A stretch of DNA of 64,000 nucleotides from Xylaria sp. FL1777 (GCA_022578965.1 MU400599.1:114542-178541), one strand, 5' to 3'. Shown: positions 1 to 11,942, numbered from the stretch's first letter. The notes: a model not told the origin generated them from the sequence alone. A program made the numbers and translations.

Positions 1-1
1 C

Positions 2-187
2 GAGGTCGTGCCAATCAAAAACGGCAGAGACCTCAGGGATACCCTTCAGTCACGGCGGCTCCAAGTCGAGTGGAGGGAATATGAAGATGGCGGGCATTGG
101 GTCAATGAACCTCAGGGCGTAGATGATATTGCTCGCTTCATAAACAGTCACATGCTTGATAAGTCCTCAGAGCGGCCTGAAGGATAA
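2..187 (+). CDS. Acyl-protein thioesterase-like alpha/beta hydrolase, C-terminal fragment
   Basis: The window opens inside a reading frame (second base onward) that codes for 61 residues and ends at a TAA. It starts EVVPIKNGRDL and continues with WREYEDGGHW and EPQGVDDIARFI. This is the C-terminal end of the phospholipase/carboxylesterase (acyl-protein thioesterase) family. There the residues just before VVP normally include the catalytic Asp (missing here, off the edge), and the His of GGHW is the catalytic His. Family members remove acyl chains from cysteines of lipidated proteins or hydrolyse lysophospholipids in the cytosol. The N-terminal nucleophile-elbow serine lies outside the window, so activity cannot be judged. 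The family call is fairly secure; the exact substrate is unknown. Confidence 0.8.
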   Translation, partial: EVVPIKNGRDLRDTLQSRRLQVEWREYEDGGHWVNEPQGVDDIARFINSHMLDKSSERPEG

Positions 188-981
188 ATTGAGAGTGTAG
201 AGTCGTTCCACTCAATGAATACTAAGTAAATATCTTGCTGGTGATTGCTCGACATGTGTGATTCTAGCCTCACGTAGAGTCGCGCCCTGTCAGGTTCACA
301 GCCAGCAATTGAACTGAGCGTTGTGCAAATGTGGCGTCGACGTTCTTGTGAAGATCCTCCCTCATGCTTCTTAAGTTGCAAGTGGCCACGAAGGGATTAT
401 CTAATCAAAACGCGACATGTTTCTCAATGTCCCCGTAAATTAATCCTCAATATCCTTATGGCCTTTGCTGATTGGTGCCTTTAAAAGCACCCCGTCGGGT
501 GAATTGCTTAGATCTATATTAAATTAAGCATTGCGACTAGCCATAGCTTTTTCCCTCCGATCCAAGCTATTTTCCGACCGCTCTGAATATCGTCATGAAT
601 AATATTGGTAAGCTCTGGAATTCCATTGTGCTATATAAAAACACCGCTCAATTAATATGGCATAGCTCAAGTTGACGGCTGTGTGAGCGATGAAATTCAA
701 TGATCATTTCTATTTCTCCGGAACAAAGATGCAACTAGGATAGAGGGTTCTATTTTCAGATCCCAAAACCTCCAGTCTTGGAGGCTTCCATACTAACACT
801 TCAACATTTATATGCAAAGCTCTGTCGCGCCTGCTTAGCCTCCAGAAGGTCCTCCTCTACTTTCTCAAACCCTTACTCTAGGATTTGAAAGAAGAGCGAG
901 GTATTTAGCTTGAGGGCTTGTTATCTATGACCAAGACAACGTCATCCGTCGCTCTCCTGCTTTCATCACACCCTCTGCGCA
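188..981. other. Intergenic, convergent 3' ends
   Basis: This stretch lies between the hydrolase stop (+) and the stop of the unknown two-exon gene (-), so both genes end towards it. It is moderately AT-rich. I see no coding segment with recognisable features, no repeat array and no RNA gene; it probably holds two 3' UTRs. Confidence 0.5.
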
Positions 982-1912
982 TCAACCACGCTTTCCCACA
1001 TCTTGATTTCGGGGCGATTTCTCATGATTCGAGCCCTTGCTATTATGCGACCGAGGCGGCGAGCCTGCAGAGTCCTTGGCCAGCTCTCTCTGCTTCGCCT
1101 CTCTAACGGTGTAGCAGCGCAAGACACTGAGGTAGAAACAGACCTTGCCGGCGAAGTTCCATTGCCAAGCAATCCACTTCTCCTGGCCCGAGCATAGACG
1201 GCACTGCTCGGCGAGCAGCACGAAGCGCATCAGGTGGTCGGCCAGATCCCAGTCCTTCTTGTACACCCTAGCCTCGGCCCATCGTCCCGCGTCTACGTCC
1301 CCTTGCTTCACGGCCTGTAGGTCGAAGAACAGGTCCTCGGCTGCCCAGTACGCCTTCTCCCTGACAGGATCTCCGTAGTAGTGGCGCGCGAACTCGCATC
1401 CGAGATCCATCATGTCCGGCGAGCTGATGTACTCTTTCAGTGCAGTCTGGTCGAGTTTGAACTGTTGTGCCACCTGGTTCTGTGATTGTTCAAGCTCGTT
1501 CCACACTAATAAGAGGGATGTTTTGTTAGCATGTGGGCAGGCTGCATACAATGACGATTGCTCGCGTGTCAAGCCATAATTTGCGATAGATCATATTTAC
1601 AGGTAAGCTAAGGCGGGAGCAGCAATGTGTTTCAGTTGCAAACGACGCATCGGATGAGATCATTAAGTCTCCAGATGTATACTTACAGACGCCCTCAGTA
1701 GTCTCGTCCCAGTCTTTCTTCAAGGTCTTGGGTCGCCAACGAGACCCGATCGAACCCTTTCCACTTTTCTGTGAACCAGTAGAATCGTGCCGCTGGGTGA
1801 GGAGGTCGGGTACATCTCCTCCATGGTGAGAAGCATTATCGGCGGGCCGGAGATCATCAATCAACGTAGCGAATTCCGCGACGGTCTTCTCGGCGTCACG
1901 AAGATCTTCCAT
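982..1912 (-). CDS. Fungal protein of unknown function, two exons, 249 aa
   Basis: Exon 1 runs 1912-1687 and exon 2 runs 1505-982. The intron has a strong donor (GTAAGT, starting at 1686) and a TTATTAG acceptor. Joining them keeps the frame (EGV-LWNELEQ) and gives 250 codons including the stop. The start is the only ATG opening the frame. The N-terminal 80 residues are charged and Ser/Gly-rich, probably disordered. The middle (about 85-215) is helical and rich in Trp and aromatic residues, with CRLCSGQ and WIAWQWNFAGKVCFYL. The tail is basic (KSPRNQDVGKRG). No signal peptide is seen. One segment (WQWNFAGKVCFYLSVL) is hydrophobic but short for a membrane span. I do not recognise the family. 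The 181-nt intron is long for this window and could hide a small extra exon. Confidence 0.6.
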
Positions 1913-4828
1913 TCTATCTTAGGTGTTATGCATTCATAAGAGGAGAAGTAATCGGCTTGGGAGTTCAAATTGGCGTTGCTGTGAAGTATTTGGGTCGCGG
2001 GTATGAGAGAATGACATGTGGTGGGAAAACAATGCACTACAGGTAACGGTGCCGGCTCTGTGGAAAGTATGTGTGTGTAGTTCCTGTGGTTAGTGTAGTT
2101 TGGGTGAGTCTGGTTTGTAGTTTGTACTCAATATCAGTATTAAAGACCATAGCGGGCATCTAAGGTGTCAAAAAGTGAAGTAAACGTGTGGCATTGTGTG
2201 TGACTGTACTACGTGACTTTGATGTGTGGATTGTTCGAAGTGACAAGTATTATCCGTTTGCAATGTAGTACACTTGGAAATACATAGACCGAGTCTGCCG
2301 CCTTCTGGAAACCTGCGTCACCTCGCCTCTGCAATTCCTTCTGGTTCTTTCCCACATTAGCTAAGGTACAATGGAAGTACAATGGAGGCTGCCTACACAT
2401 GTAGATACTTTCTGATACTTTCTGGCGCTCACATCATCGCCGTTAGACCGCCATCCGTGGTCGATGTTAAGCATAGGCTATCTGCCCCTAGTGCCTGCAA
2501 TAAGGTGTGTTATCGCCCGTTTGCCCAGGTATTCTTCATGCAGCACTACTGGGTACCTGCACCTCCCAAATGCATGGCTCTGTAATTCGTTTAGTCTAAC
2601 AGCAGTTCTATCTATAGAATGCAAGAGGGTCTCGGTAATCCGCAAGAGACCATCGGATGAGTTCGCTTGTTGCCGGCTTCCGGATAGTTTGGTGTCCGAT
2701 TAGCATGTTGCACCAACTCCGAAATCGCGACAGTTTGTCGTCCCGAACGAAATACTTGTGCTCAGACAAGACATCACACATGGCCAGCCGGTACGTCCAA
2801 CGTGCTAGTGAAGTAGAGACAATGATCTACATAGGTATGTAAACTAACATCATGCCACACCCAATCTGTCGGTACTCAGTCCGTACGATTGGACCGTAAA
2901 TATTTTGACAGCCCACCTCCGATGCACATGCGGTTGACTCATCTAGGGGAAACGATGCCGGTCAACTGTAGAAATATTCGATAGCAAAAAAGGGACAATA
3001 GGCCAAAGAAATGTGCTAACATTTTGTCATTATTACTTAGTTTAAGGGCCTTGTAGCCTCCAGCGATAACTGCTTTACAACAACTTATTTTTATCTTTAT
3101 ATAGTTATTCAAAGGTATTATATTAACTATCCTGCCTAGGTAATTATTATAGCATTGAGAGCTGATGCGGCTCAATTTAATTCAATAACGAAAAAAACTC
3201 ATGCTTGCTCAGTGATGGTCATACTTTTCATGATTCCGCTATTAAATATTTTCATTGAAAAGGAAGAACGTTTGGTATATGCTAGTAGAGCTTGCACTGC
3301 TAGTTGATATACAGCTCGGGCTAAGACCTGTGTGGCATCTGGCCCCGGACATCCAGATTAAGCTCCGTATAGCTCCGTGACATCAATGAAGTAGTTTCTG
3401 ATTACAATACAATCCAAGATCGATGAACAATCAAAGAGTGATAATCTGAAAACGAAATCGGTAGATACATCTAATTTCGAGAATAAGGAAGGCTTGTACC
3501 CAGCACATCAGAAGAGACCTAGATATGATTTGGCATGAGACAGACAGCCCGGGAACTCCTAGATCACAGGCAATACTTAGTCTCGAAATTTTGATGGAAT
3601 ATCCTGACACCATTCTTAAAAAATTTTGAAGCATCGATGATAAAGTCTCTACCAAAAATCCTCAGCTGTCTTTATATATTATTGGCATTTTCATTTCGAT
3701 CTTATTAGCGTCAGTCGTTCGATTATGCTCGAGTTAGCATGATGACGGATGTGTCCTCAGCATAAATCAATACCTTTCTAGGTAGCAACACTTCACGTGA
3801 ATAAACCGCTGAACTGAGTCACAAGAGGCAAATGTAAATCTAATTCCGGACCCAGAGGTCCTAGTCCTGGAAGCTTTGATACCAACGGCTCAATATTTTC
3901 ATTTTTCCATGATCAAAAGTATGTATTACCCTTACTTCTTAAATTGTACTGTTTTAGTCAGCGAGCTACTTTGAAGAGTGAAGTTAGGAAAATGAGTTCC
4001 CGTCATTCACCATGAGCTGCATTACGCATTACTTTCAGTTGCAAAAGACGCTTTTAATCTTTTATGGGCACAGCTCCCGTTGTTGCAGATGAGACTGGAG
4101 CATTAAATTAGCCCTCATTCACCTAGAAGATGTGAGCAATCATGAAATAAGATGAGAACCTGTATCTAATGGTAGGTAGGAGCAATTGCTGGCGGTTTGC
4201 AGTCCATGGTAAATATAGTATCGAGAGTCCTAGAACCCAATACAGTAGCTACGACTAATCTAGATTACGGTTATCAAGCTCATGACCACACCATGGGCTC
4301 ATGGGAAAACTTCACGGGCGTATTACTAAGCAATGCATAGATATCTAGCACAAGTATGATTACGGAAACTTCGCGATGAGACAGGAGGATTGGTGTTCTT
4401 TCGCCTCCTTCGTGGAACTAGCACAGAGACTACCTCCGAAATCGCAACTCAACTATGTCACAGACGGAACATTTGCTATAGTTAAACAATCTTCAGTATA
4501 TGACTAGCGTGCTTGTGTTTAAAAGGGAATAAAAACGAAGCACGAGGCGATCGGTGCCTACGAAGCTTCTCATGGAAAAGGATAATGGACTGACTGAGAG
4601 AACGGGGGAGAAGAGTGGTGTCTGCAACACTATTTCATTGGTTTCGGCCATGATATTGCCTGAATACCTCGTTTTGGGGCATGACGAAAGGACCAAGAGC
4701 TTAAACTTAGACATACAAGCACCTAAACATTACTCTAATTGCCAATATCTAGGGTTTGTGTTGTGATACTGCTGATGTTACAGTCTCGCCTTTCCGAAAC
4801 TACATGTAAGGATGGGCCCTGTACTTGA

Positions 4829-4860
4829 TGTAGGTAAGGTAGGTAGGTATGCGTAGGTAC
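4829..4860. repeat. GTAGGTA-word cluster
   Basis: Four GTAGGTA or near-identical words lie within 32 bp, spaced by AAG, G and TGC. It belongs to the TAGGTA/TACCTA family dispersed over the whole window (see findings). Confidence 0.7.
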
Positions 4861-5628
4861 AGGAGGGGGTCACGCGATATAGGTCCTTTTAAGACAGCGT
4901 GGTGAAGAACACTCAATTCCCATCTTCTAGATGGCTACTTATGGAATCAAGTAGTAAACGCTAATTTACGTAGGAACAAAATTCAGCAGTATAGGAGCAA
5001 CTTGCAAGACGTTCATACATACAACATGCCACCGAGTTGCAGTTGTCTGGATGTCGGCAATTTGCCCAAAAGTATGTTATTCCACAATCCAGTTTCTCAT
5101 AGTTAAGCGCAAAGCCATGATATTTTACTCGAGAATCGAACTGATGGGTGATTTGACTAGTACCTGAAGTAAGCATATTTCAACTCCCTCAACTTACTCA
5201 CCAACACCCCTAGGCTAACACTTAGTCATATACACCCTCCCCCAGATCTAGATTTGATATATCCATGGCATAGATCCCCCAGCGCAACATCATCGCGGAT
5301 TGCTCCCAGAGCTCCCAATTCCCACAAACGACGCTCAACATCGCGTTTCTGTTGTTTGATAAGCAACAACTACCTACGCACGGTACTTATTCTTAATTAT
5401 CTCAAACCGGCTAAACCTAAGAAACCATAGCAACAGAACGCATCCTTCTGATATGAAGATTAGCATCATACCATCATAACACCACTAAACCAACCCCATA
5501 AATTCTCACATCAACTCATCTGGACATTAAATCTCACGAGCGCAAGCGAGAACATCTTGGAGCACAAGTGCAAGGGGTGTACTACAGATGCACAGCCCAA
5601 TATATTTCCGCCATGATTTCATCCAGTC

Positions 5629-5650
5629 ATCCATCCATCCATACATCCAT
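5629..5650. repeat. (CATC)n microsatellite
   Basis: Five imperfect tandem CATC units, one with an extra A. It lies just 3' of the proline-rich gene and has no coding role visible. Confidence 0.8.
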
Positions 5651-6022
5651 TGATCTATGTCGACCCATTCGTCAGAAACTTCCAGAGAGTACCTAGGTAG
5701 TGCAAGTGCAAGCCTTGACAAGAAAAACAAGCGGACTGCCAGATCGACAGACCAAACTGTTAAGTAATATACAAACACCAAGCCGATATTCTCGCAACTC
5801 GCCCACATACATCAACTCGCCTAAGTAGTTCCCATGTCCATATTGATGCACTTTGTCCAGGCTTTCAGTATCATCCAATCCGTGTCAAGCCCCGCCCAAG
5901 GTAGGAAACTCGAAGAGAAGAGTCTTTCTTTCTTATGCTCGTGCAATCTGCGTTACCACTGCAGTTCAAATTCTCGAGTCATCGTTGTCATCATCGTTGA
6001 GAGAATCAAAATTCACCGACAA

Positions 6023-7999
6023 CTAGTTAGTACCCTTCTTCATCAGTTCATCGACCTCTCTCTGCAATGCATCCAAATCCGCCAATATCTCGTCACCATG
6101 CTTCCCACTTTCCACCTCCGTAGGAGTAGCAGAGCCATTCCCAACTGATAGGGAGCCTACGCTTCCCTTCCGCGCCCCCTCCCCACCGAGGATCGACGCG
6201 TCTGAAGCCAGACGACCACCACCCCGAGCTCGAGGCGGAGGTGGAGGCGGAGCTCCGTTATCCTTCTCTCTGCTCACCCTTCTAAGTGGAGTCGGGCCAT
6301 TGCTGCTATCCATACTCCTAACACTAGGTGGTCGTCTCGTGCTCTGTTTCCTTGTTGGTGGAGGGGGCGGCGGGCTAGTTTTGGTTTGTCCGTTGAGTCC
6401 GACCGAGATTGTACTAAAACTGTGTGAATGTCCGAGCTTAATAGCAGGCGAGGCCATAGGGATGAAGCCACTGCCCCACGGACTTCGTTCCTTTTCGCTC
6501 AATCCAGGACTTGGAACTGGGGAGAAACCACCGTGGCTGATATCTGGAAAGGTGCTTCCCTGCCTCGTATGGCCAAGCCGCCGTGGGGGAGGAGGGGCCG
6601 GTGCATAAGAAGGCTTTTCGGGGTTCGCAATGGTACGTAGACTCTCCGGCCTGGACCGATTGGACTCCATGGACGACCTTGGAGGATCTTCATCAGTATT
6701 AGTGGAATACTTGGACGGTATTTTGCTATCATTTCGGCCATGTCGGCGCGGTGGAGGCGCTGCAGGTTTGCGGGACTGAGTGCTGGTCTGAGACCCGGAA
6801 CGGCTTCGAGCCGTGGGTGGAGGCGTTGGGGGCCTGGGGTGAGCTTGTAGCTCTGCAAACGCTTCGGGCACCTTTCCAGCTGCCTCACGATCAAAGGGAG
6901 ATTCCACATCTTCGTCTACAGATGCACGCAAAGGGGGTGCGGGAAGGGGTTTGTTTATGTTCGTTGCTCCTTGGGGTGAATGCTGTGCAGGTTCAGATTC
7001 AGAGCTAGCTTTCTGTGAAGTTATTCCAGACGGAGAGGCGAGTTCGAGACCCTTCGAAGAAATAGTAGGATTTGCATCATGAGAGTTTGAGTCGGCTCCT
7101 AACTCTATCTTAATAAGCTTACCGTGCCTAGAGCTAGGAGGAGGCGGCTTTTTCCGCGCCGAGGCGGACGGGACTGCTGCTAAAGGAGATGTGGGGAGAA
7201 CACCTTTACGCTCTTCTAATGCCTCAGACTCGGATATTTCATGCGATGTCCTAGGTGTCTCATGCATGGCATCAAATATGGACTGCTTAGATATCGAACT
7301 CGCATCTGTAGCACTGGCCCCATCGGGGAGAGCTCCAATTGGTCTCGCGGGGGTTCCAGCGGTATCCGTGGCTGTTTGACTTGGCTTTGGCAGATTCGCA
7401 TAGCCCGTCAACAATAAACGTTTGAAAGAATCAACATCAAGTGACCCTTTAGACGCGCTTGTAGTAGGATCAGCAGTGTTAGTATCAAGTGCCTGACCCC
7501 TCCTTTCAATATCCTGTAGGGTTCTGGCAAAGGGGTTTGGAGGTATCTGTGGGAGAGGAGGCTCTGAGGCAAGCTTTCTATCTGCATCTACTGTATCGGT
7601 ACCAAAGGGATCGTCACCTTGGTCATCGCTCTTGCTGGAAGTACTGGCGCTGTCGCCGTCACTATCGTCATCGGAGCGCTCTAGCGCGGGGAATCGGGTC
7701 ACAGGGACGGCATCTTCGGGTGAAGAGGGCGGCGGCGATTGTACGCGGACCTTCTTGACGATTTTCTTGGGCTTCTGCTGCACAGGCTGCTCTTCTTCAT
7801 CCCGCCTCTCGTTCTCTGGCGCAGCAGACTTGAAGGTAGTCAAAGGAAGCCGAGCCGTGGTGGTGGAGGGAACCTGGATTACGTCGATGTCGAGGCTTGA
7901 GCCCGAGCCCGAGCCCGAAGATGCCGCGGGGTTCACGGATGCACCTTGTTTCCGGCGAAAAGGATTATTAGAACCGAAGGGCTGCCCGCTTGAAGCCAT
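6023..7999 (-). CDS. Proline-rich NPF-motif protein with C-terminal coiled coil, 658 aa
   Basis: Single uninterrupted frame. The frame extends upstream to a GTG at 8041, but the first ATG is at 7999 (MASSGQPFGSNNPF), taken as the start because its context looks conserved. Two NPF tripeptides (residues 12-14 and about 155-157) are the classical ligand for EH domains of endocytic proteins. Residues 75-150 are acidic and basic blocks with Ser-rich acidic stretches. The C-terminal half has many polyproline runs (PPPPPPTRK, APPPPPPRARGG), typical SH3 or profilin ligands. The last 25 residues (EILADLDALQREVDELMKK) form a short heptad coiled coil. From these motifs I infer a disordered adaptor acting at cortical actin or endocytic sites. 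No catalytic domain is seen and no ortholog is named. Many open frames on the opposite strand are shadows caused by its GC-rich proline codons. Confidence 0.8.
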   Translation of the reverse strand: MASSGQPFGSNNPFRRKQGASVNPAASSGSGSGSSLDIDVIQVPSTTTARLPLTTFKSAAPENERRDEEEQPVQQKPKKIVKKVRVQSPPPSSPEDAVPVTRFPALERSDDDSDGDSASTSSKSDDQGDDPFGTDTVDADRKLASEPPLPQIPPNPFARTLQDIERRGQALDTNTADPTTSASKGSLDVDSFKRLLLTGYANLPKPSQTATDTAGTPARPIGALPDGASATDASSISKQSIFDAMHETPRTSHEISESEALEERKGVLPTSPLAAVPSASARKKPPPPSSRHGKLIKIELGADSNSHDANPTISSKGLELASPSGITSQKASSESEPAQHSPQGATNINKPLPAPPLRASVDEDVESPFDREAAGKVPEAFAELQAHPRPPTPPPTARSRSGSQTSTQSRKPAAPPPRRHGRNDSKIPSKYSTNTDEDPPRSSMESNRSRPESLRTIANPEKPSYAPAPPPPRRLGHTRQGSTFPDISHGGFSPVPSPGLSEKERSPWGSGFIPMASPAIKLGHSHSFSTISVGLNGQTKTSPPPPPPTRKQSTRRPPSVRSMDSSNGPTPLRRVSREKDNGAPPPPPPRARGGGRLASDASILGGEGARKGSVGSLSVGNGSATPTEVESGKHGDEILADLDALQREVDELMKKGTN

Positions 8000-8180
8000 G
8001 ATCAAAAATAGCGGCAGTGGCAGCGTCGAATCGGAGGACACGTTGTAATCGTCACGAGGGAGAGTTATATCATAGCCGTATCAAGCCCCATGATAGGCGC
8101 GGCGCGGGATGGAATGCGGATCCAATGTTGGGTAAGTCGATGCCTAGGCTAGGCAGCTGGACAGCTTGGAAGCAACGGTT

Positions 8181-8248
8181 GACGTGGACGCGGACGTGGA
8201 TATGGATATGGATATAGATACGGATATGAATACGGATGTGGACGAGGT
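8181..8248. repeat. Imperfect GGATAT/GGACGT hexamer array
   Basis: About ten tandem six-base units, mainly GGATAT with variants GGACGT, AGATAC and GAATAC. It lies about 180-250 bp upstream of the ATG of the proline-rich gene, so probably in its promoter or 5' leader. Confidence 0.75.
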
Positions 8249-8260
8249 GGGTTGAGGCTG

Positions 8261-8287
8261 GTCGCAGTCGGTCGCAGTCGGTCGCAA
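8261..8287. repeat. GTCGCAGTCG tandem repeat
   Basis: Two perfect copies of a 10-bp unit plus a partial third copy, immediately next to the hexamer array. Confidence 0.8.
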
Positions 8288-8330
8288 GCAATCGATGGGC
8301 CGGGTCGGGTCGATGTCTTGTTGCGCAATG

Positions 8331-8364
8331 CTGCTGCTGCTGCTGCTGCTGTTGCCGCTGCTGC
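8331..8364. repeat. (CTG)n microsatellite
   Basis: Eleven near-continuous CTG units, broken by single GTTGCCG variants. It lies upstream of the proline-rich gene, outside any supported reading frame. Confidence 0.85.
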
Positions 8365-8410
8365 TTATCGAGTTTTGCCCGCCGTCAAACTCGCCCTATT
8401 TCAATGTATG

Positions 8411-8452
8411 CCGAGACACAGACACAGACACACACAAACACACGCACACAAG
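8411..8452. repeat. (CA)n-type microsatellite
   Basis: Alternating GACACA and CACACA units over about 40 bp. It is the fourth tandem repeat in this 270-bp stretch. Confidence 0.8.
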
Positions 8453-10806
8453 AGTCACACAGATGGTCTATCCGACTACCGCACACGGCAGCATAGGGCA
8501 GAGGCTGCAGGATCGGCCTGGGTTCACAAAATACGATCGGAAGAGCCGGTTGTGGGGATGGGACGCCGGGGTAAAGAGGCCACAAGCATAACTGGTTGGC
8601 CCTCGTGAGATGAGAGGGACGAGAGGGACAGCATTGGTTGTGGTCGAGGTGCTGCGAGTAGTTCGATAAGAGACAGAGTGAGCTCCCGATACGGCCGATA
8701 CCAATTCCCCGGCTTTGGTGTTGTCCCGTTCCTCTTGCCTACCTACTACTTAAGTAGTACCTTCGCATGCTCGGTAGGTATTGCGCAGTGGTGACGGCTA
8801 GGAGAGGACAGTACGCAGTAGTTAGCGAGGACAGGGACTGGCTACTGGCGGCTAACTAAGCCTTAGTGGCTGCCTGCAGGTATATAAACTTACTCGTATT
8901 GTACACTAATCCTAGGTGGGTACCTACACTACATACCTAATACATACTATACTGTAGGCAGACAGATATATGTATAAGTTGACCCTGGAGGCGTAAATAT
9001 GTTAAACGCCACCGAAAAGAAATACAAGTACAATGATAGATACCATATATGAGACAATGGGCTTTAATGTTAACTTGCCTGTCTATCAGTCAGAGTTGCT
9101 ACATGAGAATCGTTGGCATTTGGCCGATGATCATACATAAGTAATTGCTCTCTGCACCTATGTACTAAGTTAAGGTAGGTACCTACATGCAGTGGTTAAA
9201 ATACCTAAGCATCATAACTAGGTTGTAAGTCCCTACTTACTAGTGTAAGGCACCCGTACTAGGTGTGCACAGACCAATCATGCTAAAATCCACCTCAGGC
9301 ACCTACACAATTATAACTTGATAGATGTATGGTACGTGGCCTTACGATCAACCTGTCATTTCTCTCAAGTTCTTCTAAGTGGGTGAATTGCTTTGTTGGA
9401 TTAGCTTATGAGTACCAATGAGGTCTCGATTCTGGGGACCCAGAAGGTTATCGTGCAAGTCTCATAATAAGCCAATCAAAAAGAAACATAACAAAACCTA
9501 AAATGTACCTAGTGGCTCGGGTTTCCCATGTCTACCACGTTGTATAGACAAGACCTGGAAACTTACCAAGTACGTAGTATGTATAAACTTAACTTCATCC
9601 CAACTATTCAAAACTGTCTTTTAAAATAATACTATAACAAAATCTCTTAAACCTCGCATTATATTTGGAAGTGATACAAGGCACTCCATCACTCGTCACA
9701 AAGCAGACAATTGTGCAAGTGACTTCGCCCTGTTGAAAAGTAGCTACCCACCTGAGATTGTGTACCGTAGTTCTTCATGTAGCAAGGGTAGCCCCTGTGG
9801 AGGCTGCAAATCATCGATCGACAGCACCGCGACAAAATGGTACAGAGTGCAGATGTGTACGACACTCTAGATACTTAGTACATACCTTACACTTGGTGTA
9901 CCTACTGACCTGGTGTCTGCCTGCATAACATAAGCCAGCAGTATAAAGCTATTTCATTGCTATGGTTTCATGAGGTACATAACTAAGCGTGAAACATTCC
10001 ATTCTATATACTAGAAGAGACATTGACCATAGGAAATAAAGCATAGGAAATAAAGGCCAACAGAAAATTGAGATATTAGAGACACTGTGATTACATGATT
10101 CCATCGTCACCATCCCATTCGAGAATGAGAGTTGAGGTGGGGCAAAAGCACAGGCCATTTTTAGTGCGAACTCCCGACTACCTCTCTACCTAGTTACACA
10201 AGGTGCACTTATATATTTATAGGCCGTAGACCCCTTGCACGTGATGCCCCTTATCGACAACAATAGAAGCTGATTTCCGTTTTCGGTTCAATGTAAACAT
10301 CACATATAGATCTTGATCCACCACCAGCAAATGACGCGTCAAGTCATGTTGCATCTGGGACAAATCCTTTCGCCCATCAGACCTATGCCATGAAATCACA
10401 TATCGGGAGATAGAGGAAGGGTCGAAATGGAGTTGTAACAATGTAAAAAGCCTTTGGTCATTGGTATAATTACAGGGTGTAGCTTCATCAATCGTCAAAC
10501 CCCTCCGCTGATGTTATGACCATGGAGTATGTGCAATCCGCCCACGCCAATACTTAGAATCGACCCTCTTGCCGACGATGAATGTCATCGTCCTTGCTAA
10601 CACCCATCCCATTTCATTTAACCTTTGGACAAGCCACCCTTCCAATCCTGATAAAAAAGCATCAAACATATGCCCCCGAACCCCTTGCATGATAAAACCA
10701 TACACGTACACGTGCGCGCATCTGTTTATACCCTGATTACCTAAACGCCAGTTGACCACCCAGTCCACGCGAGAAAGACAAAACACCAAAATCAATGGTA
10801 GGCAGT

Positions 10807-11942
10807 CTATGCCGAGGCCTCAGCCTTGGTTTCCTTCTTCGGTGCCTTTTCTTTCTTTGGGGCAGCCTTCTTTGGCGCACCGGCCTTCTTGGCGGCGGGC
10901 TTAGCAGCTGCCTTCGCGACGCGACCAGACTTGGTCTTCGCTAAGGCAGCAGGCTTATCGTCGGCAGCAGGTGCCTGTCTAAGTGTTAGTATGATACCAA
11001 TAGGGACGACGAGATGTGACATACATCTTTCTTCGCTGCAGGAGCCTTCTTGGGGGCGGCTTTCTTGGGAGCGGTCGCCTTCTTAGCAACAGGTTTCTTC
11101 TCACTAGCCTCCTTCTCCTTCTTGGCGGCGGCAGGTTTCTTGGCAGTGGTTGCTTTCTTAGCAGTGTCTTTCTCCTTCTTCGGGGCGGCCTTCTTCACTT
11201 CTTTGTCGCTCTCCTTCTTGGGAGCTGGCTTGGCAGCTGGCTTAGATTTCTTGGAGAGTTTAGTGGTACCAGAGGGGCCTGTGACAAGTTAGAACCGTCA
11301 TCTAGTAACTTCATGTCTCTCCTCTATCAATGATAGATGAAGGCCAAAGTATGCGACGTACCCTTGGGTTGCTCAAAGACTCCCTTGTCGACGCCAGCCT
11401 TCAATGCCTTGTTGAAGAGGGAGTCGAACATGTTGTCAGTAGCAGTGATTGTGTTGTTGGCCTTGACATATTTCTTTAGGGATTGACGGCTATGTCTTGG
11501 TTAGCTACATGTCTGCTTCTGGGTCATCAAGCAGCCGAGTAGGCTGCAGTGTATAGTATCACATACCTGGAGCCCGTACGATCCTTCAGCTATATTATGA
11601 AACAAATTAGTTAAGCTGACAGATTGACAAAAAATGGAAAGATTGACAGTGTGGTGCATCTACTGATGTGGCAACATAGGGCACACTTCTGAAGATGCAT
11701 CACGCGCCTCCGCCCGACCAACAGAGGCCCGAGGCGCAATGCGCCGAGAACAAAGGAATGGGGAGCATTACAGCAAGAATGGCCTCAGTAATCATATCCT
11801 GCAAACGGTCAGTATTCAATCCGATTCCCACTTAGCCTGAATTATCTTATGCAATAGTTGTACACACCTGGTAGGAAGCGTGGGTGCTTTTGGCCTTGGG
11901 AGCAGCAGAAGCCGCAGCGCCGTCTGCCTTCTTGGGACCCAT
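10807..11942 (-). CDS. hH1: Linker histone H1, six exons, 224 aa
   Basis: Exons on the minus strand: 11942-11868, 11798-11772, 11589-11567, 11489-11362, 11278-11025 and 10974-10807. All five introns have GT..AG ends and the joins keep frame (675 nt including stop). The start MGPKK sits behind a CT-rich leader. The globular H15 winged-helix domain begins at ASYQDMITEAILAL and includes the conserved DRTGSSRQSLKKYVK and FNKALKAGVDKGVFEQPKG. It is split by introns 1-4. The C-terminal tail is the usual Lys/Ala/Pro-rich low-complexity arm with repeated PKK and AAKK. It ends with the KTKSGRVAKAAAKP block that is also present in filamentous-fungal H1. It binds linker DNA at nucleosome entry and exit and compacts chromatin. 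Exons 2 (27 nt) and 3 (23 nt) are microexons. Identity is very secure; the exon borders are read by eye. Confidence 0.93.

Larger units (their letters stand above)
1913..6022. other. 4.1 kb intergenic, no gene seen
   Basis: This AT-leaning DNA lies between two minus-strand genes. Open frames here are short, stop-rich and resemble nothing known. There is a cluster of GTAGGTA words at 4829-4860 and a short CATC microsatellite at 5629-5650. It should contain the promoter of the 982-1912 gene (just right of 1912) and the 3' UTR of the 6023-7999 gene. No promoter element could be assigned with confidence. Confidence 0.5.
8000..10806. other. 2.8 kb intergenic with microsatellites and TAC/GTA words
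   Basis: It includes the 5' flank of the proline-rich gene (right of 7999) and the 3' flank of histone H1 (left of 10807). The first 450 bp hold four different tandem repeats. The segment 8700-9960 is dense in TACCTA/TAGGTA words and contains a perfect 16-bp palindrome centred on TTAA at 8744-8759. No coding region is supported. Confidence 0.5.

Noticed and set aside
8000..8041. GTG start 14 codons upstream of the NPF protein
   Set aside because: The ATG at 7999 opens directly into the conserved-looking MASSGQPFG start.
6300..8048. Several 60-140 codon frames on the plus strand opposite the proline-rich gene
   Set aside because: Shadow frames created by its GC-rich, stop-poor coding sequence.
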